Positions 1 to 8,781 are shown, counted from the first letter of the stretch. The stretch: 64,000 nucleotides of DNA from Anderseniella sp039978075 (GCA_039978075.1 JBDWCA010000008.1:1-64000); one strand, 5' to 3'. Numbers and translations: made by a program. Notes: a model not told the origin generated them from the letters alone.

Positions 1-318
1 GCACAGATTGGTTTTCGGATTGAGGCAATACTCGCACTCGCGGCACTCAGGCGTATACAGCGGGATGACATGATCGCCCACTTCTAACGAGGTAACACCG
101 GGCCCGACCTCAAGCACCACACCGGCGCCTTCATGGCCCAGAATGGCGGGAAACGCGCCTTCGGGATCATCGCCGGAGCGGGTAAACTCATCGGTGTGGC
201 AGATACCGGTCGCCTTGATCTCGACCAGCACCTCGCCGGCCTTGGGACCTTCCAGGTCCACTTCGACGATTTCCAGCGGTTTACCGGCCTCAAATGCTAC
301 GGCTGCACGGGTTTTCAT
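1..318 (-). CDS. S-(hydroxymethyl)glutathione dehydrogenase / class III alcohol dehydrogenase (N-terminal part)
   Basis: This is the first 106 residues of a zinc alcohol dehydrogenase; the rest lies beyond the left edge. The catalytic-zinc Cys40 (GICHTDE) and the GHE pair His62-Glu63 are visible, as are the structural-zinc cysteines 92, 95, 98 and 106 (CRECEYC then C). This pattern is typical of class III enzymes, which oxidise the glutathione adduct of formaldehyde. The start follows a GAGGGAG ribosome site. Its position beside a methanol-dehydrogenase island suggests it removes formaldehyde made in the periplasm. A general alcohol dehydrogenase remains possible because the C-terminal half is missing. 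Confidence 0.9.
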   Translation of the reverse strand, partial: MKTRAAVAFEAGKPLEIVEVDLEGPKAGEVLVEIKATGICHTDEFTRSGDDPEGAFPAILGHEGAGVVLEVGPGVTSLEVGDHVIPLYTPECRECEYCLNPKTNLC

Positions 319-365
319 GGGTTTTCTCCCTCGGGGTAATTGGTCATAGAATATTGGCAGGCCGT

Positions 366-686
366 CTATTCCGGCACAGTGGCTGTTATCTGAATTGAAT
401 TGTACCACTGGGCAAGGCTGGTGATCTCGTCGTCCTTCAAGTCCTTCGCGACAACCGTCATCATTTCGTGTTTGCGTTTGCCGTTCCTGAATGCCTTCAA
501 CTGGGTTTCCAGATAAATCTGACTTTCTCCGGCAAGGTGCGGCGCTATCGGGATTTTGGCAATGCCGTCGATCCCGTGACAGACCTGGCATTTCAGCTTC
601 GCGATTTTTTTGCCGGCTGCGGGATCTGCATCTGCCGGCACCGTTGAAGCGAGCACCATTAGTATTGGGACAAAGAAACTGCGCAT
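366..686 (-). CDS. Small secreted monoheme cytochrome c
   Basis: This is a 106-residue class I cytochrome c with an N-terminal signal peptide (cleavage near residue 20). It has one heme site (CQVCH, Cys33/Cys36/His37) and a methionine pair near residues 75-76 that could give the sixth ligand. It resembles c553/c4-type periplasmic electron carriers. It lies 47 bp upstream of the formaldehyde dehydrogenase on the same strand, so the two may be co-transcribed. A strong terminator separates it from the next gene upstream. It could accept electrons from a PQQ dehydrogenase of this island, but the dedicated XoxF partner is more likely the cytochrome at 17864-18370. Confidence 0.85.
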   Translation of the reverse strand: MRSFFVPILMVLASTVPADADPAAGKKIAKLKCQVCHGIDGIAKIPIAPHLAGESQIYLETQLKAFRNGKRKHEMMTVVAKDLKDDEITSLAQWYNSIQITATVPE

Positions 687-730
687 TGGTGCGGACCCTT
701 TTACGCTGCTGTGATTACAAACTGAAAAAG

Positions 731-760
731 CCGCCGGTCCGGATGACCCCGGACCGGCGG
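731..760 (-). terminator. Rho-independent terminator of the sorbosone-dehydrogenase-like gene
   Basis: A perfect 12-bp stem (CCGCCGGTCCGG with its complement) closes a 6-nt loop. On the minus strand it is followed at once by CTTTTTC. It lies about 20 bp past the stop of the gene at 779-2023. A T-run also follows on the plus strand, so it could work both ways. Confidence 0.85.
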
Positions 761-778
761 TCGATTTTTCACGAGCGG

Positions 779-2023
779 TTATTCGCCGTAGGAGATGCGA
801 TAAACCGCGCCCGCTAGATCATCCGAGACCAGGATCGAGCCGTCCCGCAACTGGGCCACATCGACAGGTCGGCCAAGATATTCACCATTGCTGTCCAGCC
901 AGCCATCAGCAAACACCTCCGTGGCGCCCACGCTGCCATCCTCGTTGACGGCCGTGAACATCACGCGTGCACCGATTGGCGTGGTCCGGTTCCACGATCC
1001 GTGCTGGGCAGAGAAAATGCCACCCTTGTACTTGGCCGGGAACTGGCTGCCGGAATAGAAGGACATGCCAAGGTCGGCAGCATGGGCGTCCATTTCAACA
1101 GCAGGGTGCACAATGTCGGCTGGCGGTTCTTCGCCCTTATACTCGTTGGTGCGCACAGTACCGCCGCCAAACCAGGGGTGACCGAAGTTCTGGCCCATGG
1201 CAGTTTGCCGGTTGAGTTCTCCTGGAGGAATGTCATCCCCCATGCCGTCCACCTGGTTGTCTGTGAACCAGAGTTCTCCGTTTGCAGGGTTGAAGTCCAT
1301 GCCGACGGAATTCCTTATGCCGTACGTGTAGACCTCACGGTTTTTGCCATCGGTATCAGAGCGGATAACACCGCCTATGCCCTGTTCCTTGTAGAGATCG
1401 AGCTTCTCCTTGGGTGCAACATTGAACGGTTGCCCAAGCGATATGTACAGCTTCTTGTCGGGACCGATCCGGCAGGTGCGAGCCGTGTGGTTGTAGCTTT
1501 CTTCTGTCTTGGGAACCAGCGTACCGGCCTTGAACACGTTGAATGCCGCTACATCCGGGCTCTCGTAGAAGAATTCAGCGGCCGGATAGACCAGCACACG
1601 GTTTTGTTCTGCAATGTAAAGGAACCCATCCGGCGAGAAGCACGGGCCGTTCGGGATTGCCATGGAAAGCGATGGTGCGAAGTCCTTCACTTCATCAGCT
1701 ACGCGGTCCTTGTTGCGATCTGTAACCGACCAGACCTTGGTTTTGCGGGTGCCGACGAATGTCACGATGCCCTGCGGGCCGACCGCCATGTGGCGGGCAT
1801 CGGGTACGATGGCATAAAGTGAAATCTTGAACCCGGCGGGCAACTTGATTTTCTCAAGCGTTTTCTTGATCGCATCGGCGTTTTCGCCCTTCTGATCAAT
1901 GTAGGTAAACTCGGTCACACCAGTTGACTGGAAGTTGCTGAGCTTTTCGAGGTTGTCCGTTGTCTGGGCCGTTGCCAGTGATGTCGATGCCAAGAGAAGG
2001 CATGCAATGAGTGTATTGCGCAT
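779..2023 (-). CDS. PQQ-dependent sugar dehydrogenase-like (L-sorbosone dehydrogenase family) beta-propeller
   Basis: A periplasmic soluble quinoprotein of 414 residues. I chose the internal ATG at 2023 because a typical signal peptide (MRNTLIACLLLAS, cleaved after TAQ) begins there and GGGAGGAA lies just upstream; the reading frame stays open a further 20 codons upstream. The protein has the repeating SPDG/FLYIAEQ-type blades of the glucose/sorbosone dehydrogenase fold and the family GxRNS and HGSWNR segments. Such proteins use PQQ to oxidise sugars or aldehydes. The exact substrate cannot be read. The gene is divergent from the MxaD-like operon, with a palindromic operator candidate between them. 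Confidence 0.85.
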   Translation of the reverse strand: MRNTLIACLLLASTSLATAQTTDNLEKLSNFQSTGVTEFTYIDQKGENADAIKKTLEKIKLPAGFKISLYAIVPDARHMAVGPQGIVTFVGTRKTKVWSVTDRNKDRVADEVKDFAPSLSMAIPNGPCFSPDGFLYIAEQNRVLVYPAAEFFYESPDVAAFNVFKAGTLVPKTEESYNHTARTCRIGPDKKLYISLGQPFNVAPKEKLDLYKEQGIGGVIRSDTDGKNREVYTYGIRNSVGMDFNPANGELWFTDNQVDGMGDDIPPGELNRQTAMGQNFGHPWFGGGTVRTNEYKGEEPPADIVHPAVEMDAHAADLGMSFYSGSQFPAKYKGGIFSAQHGSWNRTTPIGARVMFTAVNEDGSVGATEVFADGWLDSNGEYLGRPVDVAQLRDGSILVSDDLAGAVYRISYGE

Positions 2024-2105
2024 TTTGATATTCCTCCCGCTGTTTTCGTTATTTTTGGTAGTAGTGCCGACCATACGCAGCATTCGTCACAAGTGATCAT
2101 CGGCG

Positions 2106-2123
2106 GTAGTATTTGAATACTAC
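2106..2123. promoter_or_regulatory. Palindromic operator candidate GTAGTAT-TTGA-ATACTAC
   Basis: A perfect 7-bp inverted repeat with a 4-bp spacer lies in the divergent region between the PQQ dehydrogenase gene (start 2023) and the operon starting at 2301. A near-identical element lies at 20784-20801, in the divergent region between xoxF and the relay metallohydrolase. The location fits a shared transcription factor site. No binding protein can be assigned from sequence. Confidence 0.55.
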
Positions 2124-2300
2124 AACAGATCAATTCCCATCTTGCGGAACGACATTGTCAGAAAAATAGCGATATCTTGTGCCGGGATGAAACAACCACC
2201 GGGACGTTATGGTGGCAATTTCGCAGAAGCATGTTTAATCTTCGAAGCGGACAGGTATCGTCTTGCCGGATCACAATCATAAAATCACAGGGAGGAATGG

Positions 2301-2849
2301 ATGAGTATTGTCAGGCGTAGCGTAGTGGCCGGTGTTTCACTAGTGGCAATGGCGTCACTGGCTGTTGCACATGGACCAACCCGGAAGAAGCACACAGAAA
2401 CAGTCGAGATCAATGTGCCGTCCGCAAAGGTCTGGGAGCGCATAGGTAATTTTCAGGACATGTCATGGCATCCCGCCGTTGCCAAGACGGAAGGCACGAA
2501 CGGCAATGACATCGGCGCAAAACGTGTTCTCACCCTGCAGGGCGATGGTACGGCGACTATTGCCGAAGAGCTGTACAAATACAGCACCGAAAAAATGAGC
2601 TACTCCTATCGTATCAACAAGGTTGATGTGAAAGTGCTGCCGGTAACCAATTACTCGTCTCACCTCACCGTCAAGCCGATGGGAGATGAAAAGACCCTGG
2701 TTGAATGGCGCGGTGCCTTTTATCGCGGTTACCCGAACAACGACCCGCCGCCGGAACTCAACGAGGCAGCGGCGATCAAGGCGGTCAGCGGTGTTTACCG
2801 AGGCGGGCTTGATGCCCTTAAAAAGGAACTCGAGAACGGGGGAAGTTGA
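2301..2849 (+). CDS. SRPBCC-family periplasmic protein, MxaD-like
   Basis: A secreted protein of 182 residues with a signal peptide ending near residue 23 (VAHG). The mature part reads as a START/polyketide-cyclase-type helix-grip fold: ETVEINVPSAKVWERIGNF at the start, a WHP motif, and a long C-terminal helix ending GLDALKKELE. MxaD of methanol oxidation belongs to this family and helps methanol dehydrogenase pass electrons to its cytochrome, so a helper role for a quinoprotein is likely here. The start follows GGGAGGA. It overlaps the next gene by 4 bp and heads a four-gene operon ending in a two-component system. Confidence 0.8.
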   Translation: MSIVRRSVVAGVSLVAMASLAVAHGPTRKKHTETVEINVPSAKVWERIGNFQDMSWHPAVAKTEGTNGNDIGAKRVLTLQGDGTATIAEELYKYSTEKMSYSYRINKVDVKVLPVTNYSSHLTVKPMGDEKTLVEWRGAFYRGYPNNDPPPELNEAAAIKAVSGVYRGGLDALKKELENGGS

Positions 2850-3823
2850 TTTTGTCCGCGCTGCGATCAGCGCGTGGGGCCATTGCTGCTTTTGTTGTTG
2901 CCTGGGCAATGACAAATGCCGGGCTGGCGCGCGATCTTGCGTTCGTCACCAACCAGTCAAGTGATGATGTGAGCGTGGTCGATGTTGCGACCATGCAGGT
3001 AACTGCGACTGTCAAGGTTGGGGGAAAACCAGCCGGGGTCGTAGTGTCACCTGATGGCACAAGGGCCTATGTCACAAGCCCGGAGGGCAAGTACCTCACG
3101 ATCTTGGATACCGTGTCCGCCAAGCCCGTAAGCCGGATACCGCTGAGCGGCGGGCCGCTTGGTGTCGCCATCCACCCGGACGGCGCACGCGTTTACGTCG
3201 CGGACTGGTACGAACACCGGATTTTTGTGATCGATGCAGACAGCGGTGACATCAAGGCAATGTTGAAGACCGGAAAATCACCCTCCGGACTTGCGGTTTC
3301 GCCTGATGGTGCGGTGCTGGCAAGTGCTGACCGTGACAGCAATCAGGTTACGCTGTTTGATGCACACAGCCATGAGAAGATAACCACTGTCAGGACCGGT
3401 GAGCGACCGTTCGGCATAACTTTCACGCCCGACGGCAACAGGCTGATGACGGCGGACGTCGGCTCCAATTCACTTACAGTCATCGATATCAAGACACGCA
3501 AGGCGGTCGGCACGGTAAAGGTGGGGGACCACCCTTATGCTGTCGCCTTTGCAAAGGGCAAAGGCTTCGCTACCAATCAGTATGGCGGCACGGTGACAGT
3601 ATTCGATGAAGCTACGCTGAAGGTGCTGGCTACATTGGAGACCGGGGAGTATCCCGAAGGCATTGCGGTGGCATCGGACGGGCGCAGTGTTCTGGTGGCG
3701 AACTGGTTTGACAATACGCTCAGTCGTATTGATGCAGAGACACTTGAGGTAACGACAAGTGTCACGGTTGGCGACGGACCCCGGGCGTTTGGCAACTTCA
3801 TAGCCAGCATCGCAGACCAATGA
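2846..3823 (+). CDS. YVTN-type beta-propeller protein, PQQ-catabolism associated
   Basis: A secreted beta-propeller of about 325 residues built from seven or so repeats of the form V-x-VGxxPxGVxVSPDG. A signal peptide (AAFVVAWAMTNAGLA) precedes the repeats. No ATG fits; TTG at 2846 or 2852 must start it, overlapping the stop of the MxaD-like gene. The family (YncE-like, seen next to quinoprotein dehydrogenases) has no established enzymatic role and is thought to bind ligands or partners in the periplasm. It overlaps the sensor-kinase start by 4 bp (ATGA), so the two are translationally coupled. A second paralogue lies at 12685-13662. Confidence 0.85.
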   Translation: MILSALRSARGAIAAFVVAWAMTNAGLARDLAFVTNQSSDDVSVVDVATMQVTATVKVGGKPAGVVVSPDGTRAYVTSPEGKYLTILDTVSAKPVSRIPLSGGPLGVAIHPDGARVYVADWYEHRIFVIDADSGDIKAMLKTGKSPSGLAVSPDGAVLASADRDSNQVTLFDAHSHEKITTVRTGERPFGITFTPDGNRLMTADVGSNSLTVIDIKTRKAVGTVKVGDHPYAVAFAKGKGFATNQYGGTVTVFDEATLKVLATLETGEYPEGIAVASDGRSVLVANWFDNTLSRIDAETLEVTTSVTVGDGPRAFGNFIASIADQ

Positions 3824-5457
3824 GCAGCGGCAAGGTTTCCCACTTCACGTCGTTGCGAACCAGAGTGCTGCTGTTGCTGCTGAGCGCTGCTTTGATGAGT
3901 GCCATCTCAGCTGCTCTTCTGACCTATGGCCTGACCAGCTCGCAACAACTTGTCGACAAGGCCCAGGCAGCGCAAATCCGCATTGAGAGTTATCTCGTGC
4001 TGGCCAGTCGCCTCAGCGAGTATCGCGACGCTGCAACTGCAGCCATTGCACCGCAAGCTAATCGCGAACTGGCGCGAAAGCAGATCAACCAGTCCTACGA
4101 ACCGGTTCGGCGGACATTTACACGCCTGTTGTCACTCAACGTGCTGGAGGTTGATCTTGAAACCGGTGATGGCAAATCTGCTGCAGCGACAAAGGGCCTG
4201 AACCTGTCACGCATGAAGGCCCAGTTTGACAATCTGCACAGATCCATCGGCACCTCGCTGGCCGACAACACAGGCGGGGCAAGCGGGCAGGGGGCATTGA
4301 ATGCGTTTGGCATCGGCATTTCGCCTATTCTGTTTCAGGCAATAGACAATGAAAGACAGCTGTCAGCGGCAATGCATCGCCAGATTGCAAACCTGCGCAA
4401 GCGCCTTATTGCCATCGCCATTGCCCTGGTCAGCGCGACGGTATTGCTGTCGCTGGCGATCTATTTTCGCTTTGGATGGCCACTTCTCAGGCGCATTGGC
4501 GAAACCGTCCAGGGTGCCGAAGCGATTGCCGAAGGAAAACTGTCCACGCGGCTCAATCCGACCGGCCACGATGAACTGACCGACCTGATGCACCGGTTCA
4601 ACACAATGGCCGGTAGTCTCGCTGTGCGTGAAGACGTGCTGAAAACCGCGCAGCGGGACTTGCAGGAAACCGTTGACCGTCAAACTGCAGACCTTCGCCA
4701 GGCCAACGAAAAACTTGAGAAAATCGACAGCAACCGGCGGCGTTTCTTTTCTGACATCAGCCACGAGCTGCGCACGCCCTTGACGGTCGTCCAGGGTGAA
4801 GCCGAGTATAATCTCAATGCCAAGGCCCGCCCCGGCATTGCCGATATGCGGCAGTCGTTCGAGACCATACTCGGCCGGGTGCAGGAGTTACGCCGCCGGG
4901 TCGACGATATGCTCAGAGTGGCGCGATCTGAAAGCGGACGGCTTGATCTGTCGTCCGGGCGTATTGACCTCAACAAGGTTGTCGCTGACGCGGTTGGCGA
5001 TGAAACCAAACCGGCCAAACGCCGGGGGGTCGATCTGAAACTTGATCCTGTGAACGGAGAACTTGCCATACTGGGAGACTATGACTGGCTGCGTCAGGTG
5101 ATGGGCGGGCTGATCGTAAATGCGGTGAAGAACTCGCCTGAAAAAACCGTGATCAGGATCAGTGTCTCGCGGCAACAAAAAAATGCCGTGGTCGCAGTTG
5201 AAGATCGCGGACGCGGCATTGATCCGGACAGCCTGCCTCATGTGTTTGAGCGGTTCGCCCGCGCTGGCGGTGACAACAACCTGCAGGTCGAGGACGAAAG
5301 CGACGGTTTCGGCATTGGCCTCAATCTGGCAAAATGGGTGATAGAGGAACACGCCGGTTCCATCTCACTTGACAACAACGCGGATGGACCCGGGGTTACT
5401 GTCCATGTCACGTTGCCGCTCATGAACGGATCAACTGACCAGGGTAAAACGACGTGA
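3820..5457 (+). CDS. Sensor histidine kinase (HAMP, HisKA, HATPase)
   Basis: A membrane-bound kinase of 545 residues. TM1 spans about residues 15-37 and TM2 about 195-217, giving a periplasmic sensor region of roughly 155 residues. A HAMP linker (218-270) and a coiled coil (270-305) follow. The HisKA box SDISHELRTP has the phosphorylated His at 315, and the ATPase domain shows N, G1 (VEDRGRGIDP) and G2 (GFGIGLNLAKW) boxes. It overlaps its response regulator by 4 bp. Its position in the quinoprotein island suggests it senses a periplasmic C1 or metal signal; the signal itself is unknown. Confidence 0.92.
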   Translation: MSSGKVSHFTSLRTRVLLLLLSAALMSAISAALLTYGLTSSQQLVDKAQAAQIRIESYLVLASRLSEYRDAATAAIAPQANRELARKQINQSYEPVRRTFTRLLSLNVLEVDLETGDGKSAAATKGLNLSRMKAQFDNLHRSIGTSLADNTGGASGQGALNAFGIGISPILFQAIDNERQLSAAMHRQIANLRKRLIAIAIALVSATVLLSLAIYFRFGWPLLRRIGETVQGAEAIAEGKLSTRLNPTGHDELTDLMHRFNTMAGSLAVREDVLKTAQRDLQETVDRQTADLRQANEKLEKIDSNRRRFFSDISHELRTPLTVVQGEAEYNLNAKARPGIADMRQSFETILGRVQELRRRVDDMLRVARSESGRLDLSSGRIDLNKVVADAVGDETKPAKRRGVDLKLDPVNGELAILGDYDWLRQVMGGLIVNAVKNSPEKTVIRISVSRQQKNAVVAVEDRGRGIDPDSLPHVFERFARAGGDNNLQVEDESDGFGIGLNLAKWVIEEHAGSISLDNNADGPGVTVHVTLPLMNGSTDQGKTT

Positions 5458-6143
5458 AGGTTCTCATCGTGGAAGATGACCCGGATATTGCCTCACTGCT
5501 GCAGCGCAATTTCAAGGCTGAAGGCGTAGCGACAATGCATGCCGCCAGTGGCGAGACTGCACTGGAAAACGTACGTCACAATCATTTTGACGTCATTGTT
5601 CTGGATGTCATGCTGCCGGGTTGTTCGGGGCTGGATGTGTGCCGGAACCTGAGAAACCAGGATCATGCGGCTACGATCATCATGCTGTCGGCACGCGACG
5701 CGGTGAATGACAGGGTTGATGGATTGTCGGCCGGCGCGGATGACTATGTTGTAAAACCGTTCGCATTTGAAGAACTGCTGGCCCGCATCACCGCACAGCA
5801 ACGCAGGCGGCCCGAAGATGTTGCTGACAATGACGGCGACGTGTTGAGCTACGGCCGTCTCGCTTATGATCTGGCAATCAGGGAAGTGAGATTTGAAGAC
5901 AATCGCGCCGAATTGACGGAGCGGGAAGCTGACCTGCTGCTGTATCTGATGCGAAACGAAGGGCAGCCCTTGTCAAGGGAAGTGATCTTCGATGCGCTTT
6001 GGCATGCCCAGGGCGGTGTGGCAATCAATGTAGTCGATGTTTATGTGGGTTACCTGCGCCGCAAGCTTGGCACACTGGGCTCCGATGCACGCGCCTGTGT
6101 CCGCACAGTCCGCGGAAAAGGGTTCATGTTTACAAGGCCGTGA
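5454..6143 (+). CDS. OmpR-family response regulator
   Basis: Of 229 residues, the receiver domain has the acidic pair EDD at 7-9, the phospho-acceptor Asp51 (VLDVMLPG) and Lys101 (VVKPF). The C-terminal winged-helix DNA-binding domain has the usual recognition region (LSREVIFDALW, NVVDVYVGYLRRKLG). It is the partner of the kinase at 3820-5457 and the last gene of its operon. It is the best in-window candidate to control the xox/pqq genes, possibly through the GTAGTAT/ATACTAC elements, although OmpR-type proteins more often bind direct repeats. Confidence 0.93.
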   Translation: MKVLIVEDDPDIASLLQRNFKAEGVATMHAASGETALENVRHNHFDVIVLDVMLPGCSGLDVCRNLRNQDHAATIIMLSARDAVNDRVDGLSAGADDYVVKPFAFEELLARITAQQRRRPEDVADNDGDVLSYGRLAYDLAIREVRFEDNRAELTEREADLLLYLMRNEGQPLSREVIFDALWHAQGGVAINVVDVYVGYLRRKLGTLGSDARACVRTVRGKGFMFTRP

Positions 6144-6167
6144 GATGTCAGAACCGGTCGGGCCGCG

Positions 6168-6617
6168 TCATTTTTTCTCTGTAGTTGAGCGTTTGCCGAA
6201 AGCGTCAGGGTTGCACCTGACGGTGCGCACCTGCCAGATCAGCGGCGAGGCATCAATGCCGTTGTCAAACAACCACTGGGCCTGAATCCGATAGGCCTCG
6301 CGCTCGCGTCGCAGCCATTCCACACAACTCTCGGCATTACCGCCCCGGGCTTCACGCTGCACATGATGTACCAGTTCGTGCAGCAGAATGCCCTTGGCCA
6401 CGATGTTGCGCTTGGGGTCAACGCGGCGGTCTATGTAGATGACGCCGTCAGGGCCGTACCAGGCCAACACCCTGCATGGTTTGCCACATACCCTGTGTTG
6501 CAGGTCGCTTGCGTCCAGTTGCCGGATAACCGGATCGGACACAACCATTGCAGGGCTGTTCATCGACAAACCGATAACGGTGATCAGCTCGGCTACAATG
6601 CTGGCGATTGACGACAT
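6168..6617 (-). CDS. Hypothetical protein with HExxH metallopeptidase-like motif
   Basis: A 149-residue protein with the motif HELVHHVQ near residue 87, which is the HExxH zinc signature. Upstream it has DGVIYIDRRVD, as in small neutral zinc peptidase-like proteins. Three cysteines follow or precede (CGKPC, CVEW). The N-terminus is hydrophobic but not a clear signal peptide, and the start could be the internal ATG at 6563. I do not recognise a characterised family. It converges on the response regulator with only 24 bp between the stops. It may be a peptidase or an inactive relative. Confidence 0.65.
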   Translation of the reverse strand: MSSIASIVAELITVIGLSMNSPAMVVSDPVIRQLDASDLQHRVCGKPCRVLAWYGPDGVIYIDRRVDPKRNIVAKGILLHELVHHVQREARGGNAESCVEWLRREREAYRIQAQWLFDNGIDASPLIWQVRTVRCNPDAFGKRSTTEKK

Positions 6618-6773
6618 GAAATCCGATCCGGTTGCCTTTGTGCAGGTTACGTAAAAGCCAACTCACCAGATGACAGAATTCAGCATCCGAACACGAATTG
6701 ATGCCTTGATGCGGTCAGACAACTGTGCTGGTCTGTTGCCTTGTTCAGCCTCGATGCCCCGGAAAGATACTAC

Positions 6774-7475
6774 ATGATGAAATCAAGCATAGTCACTAGA
6801 GGTCTGTCTGTAATCACGATTCTGTTTGGGGTGGCGCTGGCCAATGCTGCAGTTGCAGGTGCGCCCGAGACCGTGTCTTCCTTGTTGTTTGACAAACCCT
6901 ATCTGACCTCGGTGAAACCTGACACGACCCTGGTCTATGATTTCAAACGCATCAGCAGTGATGAGAAAAAATACGGCAAGGGGCTGAGTGACACCATTCG
7001 GCTTGATGTTCTGAAAGACGAAAAGGACAGCAGCAAACGTACTGCCCATCTGCACATCTACAGTGGCCCGCGGGCACGTAATATCGGGCCCATACCACAG
7101 ACATCCGGCAATCCCGCGATCATGATCCTGCTTGAGCAGGACACCTATGACTTCAAGCGTCATCTTGGCGGTATTCCGGCCTATTTTCGCAACAAGATTC
7201 GCAAGGCCATGCGCGAAGACGCAAAGATCGAACAAATGCAGATCCAGCATGACGGACGCGAGATTTCCGGCCACAAGATCACGCTTGTGCCTTTCAAGAG
7301 CGATCCGAACATGCAGCGCGTACCGGAATATCAGAAAACGATTTATGAGTTCATTGTGTCTGACGAAGTGCCTGGCGGCATTGTCAGCATATCCAGCACC
7401 ATTCCCGGCTCTGAGCCAGGCTCCGATGTGCTGAGGAAACAATACATGTCATTCAAGTCGCAGGAAGCAAAATGA
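6774..7475 (+). CDS. Secreted hypothetical protein
   Basis: A 233-residue exported protein whose signal peptide runs to about residue 29 (ANAAVAGA). I placed the start at 6774, where the signal peptide begins. The mature part is rich in beta-strand-like segments and charged residues, with no cysteine motif or recognised domain. It overlaps the next gene by 4 bp, so both are probably made together. The bases just before the start contain GATACTACATG, similar to one half of the island's palindromic element. Function unknown; context suggests a role in the quinoprotein system. Confidence 0.7.
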   Translation: MMKSSIVTRGLSVITILFGVALANAAVAGAPETVSSLLFDKPYLTSVKPDTTLVYDFKRISSDEKKYGKGLSDTIRLDVLKDEKDSSKRTAHLHIYSGPRARNIGPIPQTSGNPAIMILLEQDTYDFKRHLGGIPAYFRNKIRKAMREDAKIEQMQIQHDGREISGHKITLVPFKSDPNMQRVPEYQKTIYEFIVSDEVPGGIVSISSTIPGSEPGSDVLRKQYMSFKSQEAK

Positions 7476-7849
7476 CCGGTAGAACTTCTGCAACCAACGG
7501 CTGGCTGGCCGGCGTCACTGGTCTCTCGATGCTGTTGGCCATCGGACCGGCAAGCGGGCAGGACAAAGGCTTTGTCAATGACTATCCGACGACCGCGCGG
7601 GCCGACTATGTATTCGGCTGCATGGCGGTCAACGGTCAGACCCGCGATGCACTGGAGAGATGTTCGTGCTCCATCGACCTGATTGCCTCAATTCTCACAT
7701 ACGATGAATATGTCGGCGCTGAAACCGTGCTGATGGTTTCGCAAAAGGGCGGCGAGAACACTTCCATATTTCGCACAGCACCGCAAATGCGAAACAAGGT
7801 TGATGCCTTGCGCCGGGCGCAGGCGGAAGCCGAGGTGAGATGCTTCTGA
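7472..7849 (+). CDS. Small secreted cysteine-containing hypothetical protein
   Basis: A 125-residue protein with a hydrophobic N-terminal segment ending at GPASGQ and four cysteines in the mature part: one after YVFG, two in RCSCSID, and one near the C-terminus (VRCF). The pattern suggests disulfides in the periplasm. It is translationally coupled (4-bp overlap) to the preceding secreted protein. Its stop codon directly abuts the stop of the convergent SoxYZ-like gene with no base between. No family recognised. Confidence 0.65.
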   Translation: MTGRTSATNGWLAGVTGLSMLLAIGPASGQDKGFVNDYPTTARADYVFGCMAVNGQTRDALERCSCSIDLIASILTYDEYVGAETVLMVSQKGGENTSIFRTAPQMRNKVDALRRAQAEAEVRCF

Positions 7850-8662
7850 TCAGGAGTCTTTTGCCGACCAGGATTTTTTGAAGACCTGGCCATCCGTGTC
7901 TGATGCGTTGACCAGGAAATCACCGCTGCCTGCCGCCTTGTAGAAGAATCTGATGTTCGGATCCTCACTCAGCGAGATACCGCCTTCAACTTTCAGGACC
8001 AGATCGTCGCCACGTTTCACTTCGATGGAATCCACAAAATGCGCCGGTATGTGCAACATGGTGACCTGATCCATCTGCAACCCGGAATTGTTGGGATGAC
8101 GGATCATGATCTGGGCTTCGCGAGTGCCGTTTGACTGCTCTAGCACTCTGGATTCTCCGGCCCTGAAAACCCGCAGTTTCATTTTGCCCATAAGGGCACG
8201 CGCGGCTTCGGCATCCTTTGAAGCGGGTGCAGAACAACCGCCGGACGCCTTGACGAATTTCTTGATCATGAATTGCCTGCCATCTTCGGTTTCGCCGATG
8301 GCGCGGACCCAGGAATAACTGTTGACGCGGAAGCGGGAGGAGAAGGAAGCCGACGCCGCGGCCGGGCCAAATGTAAACTCTGCCGCCATGGGCGCGGGGT
8401 TTTCGTCAATGACAACTGTGACTTTCCGGATGCCGCTGTCCGGCTGCACCTTGATGACAATGGGAACGATTGCAGCATCTTCTGCCCGGTAGGGCGCGTC
8501 CATGCTCATCACGTCCTCGCCGTTCAGGAACGCGGTTTTCTCAAAAATATCACCCTGGATTGATTGCCACGTTGTCTCCGGCGGCGTGTTGCCTGCGAAC
8601 GCGGGTACCGGCAGCATCAGAGCCGCACAAACAGAAGTGACAATGGCAATCTTTCGCATCAA
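7850..8662 (-). CDS. Quinoprotein dehydrogenase-associated SoxYZ-like carrier protein (copy 1)
   Basis: A 270-residue exported protein with a signal peptide cleaved near AFAG. An N-terminal SoxY-like immunoglobulin fold is followed by a loop with Cys143 (SGGCSAP) and a C-terminal SoxZ-like domain (HPNNSGLQMDQVT, then GGISLSEDPNIRF). SoxY of thiosulfate oxidation carries sulfur on a cysteine in a GGC motif, so Cys143 is the likely carrier thiol. Fused SoxYZ proteins of this kind occur beside PQQ dehydrogenases in genomes lacking thiosulfate oxidation, and their cargo is unknown. A paralogue is at 25392-26222, and a SoxH-like hydrolase is at 20920-21915. Confidence 0.85.
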   Translation of the reverse strand: MMRKIAIVTSVCAALMLPVPAFAGNTPPETTWQSIQGDIFEKTAFLNGEDVMSMDAPYRAEDAAIVPIVIKVQPDSGIRKVTVVIDENPAPMAAEFTFGPAAASASFSSRFRVNSYSWVRAIGETEDGRQFMIKKFVKASGGCSAPASKDAEAARALMGKMKLRVFRAGESRVLEQSNGTREAQIMIRHPNNSGLQMDQVTMLHIPAHFVDSIEVKRGDDLVLKVEGGISLSEDPNIRFFYKAAGSGDFLVNASDTDGQVFKKSWSAKDS

Positions 8663-8734
8663 GTATCATCCTTCGCGGTAAGCCGTGTTTTCCTAGCGGC
8701 AGAAATCTTTTTTTGTATACACTATTCCGGCAAA

Positions 8735-8749
8735 ACCGCCAATTGCGGT
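8735..8749 (-). terminator. Weak terminator-like hairpin after the ABC operon
   Basis: On the minus strand a 5-bp stem (ACCGC/GCGGT) with a 5-nt loop is followed by TTTT, about 33 bp past the stop of the ATPase gene. The stem is short, so it may be weak or not functional. Confidence 0.3.
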
Positions 8750-8781
8750 CGCGCTAATGTGATTGCCCGGGAGCTTAACAT

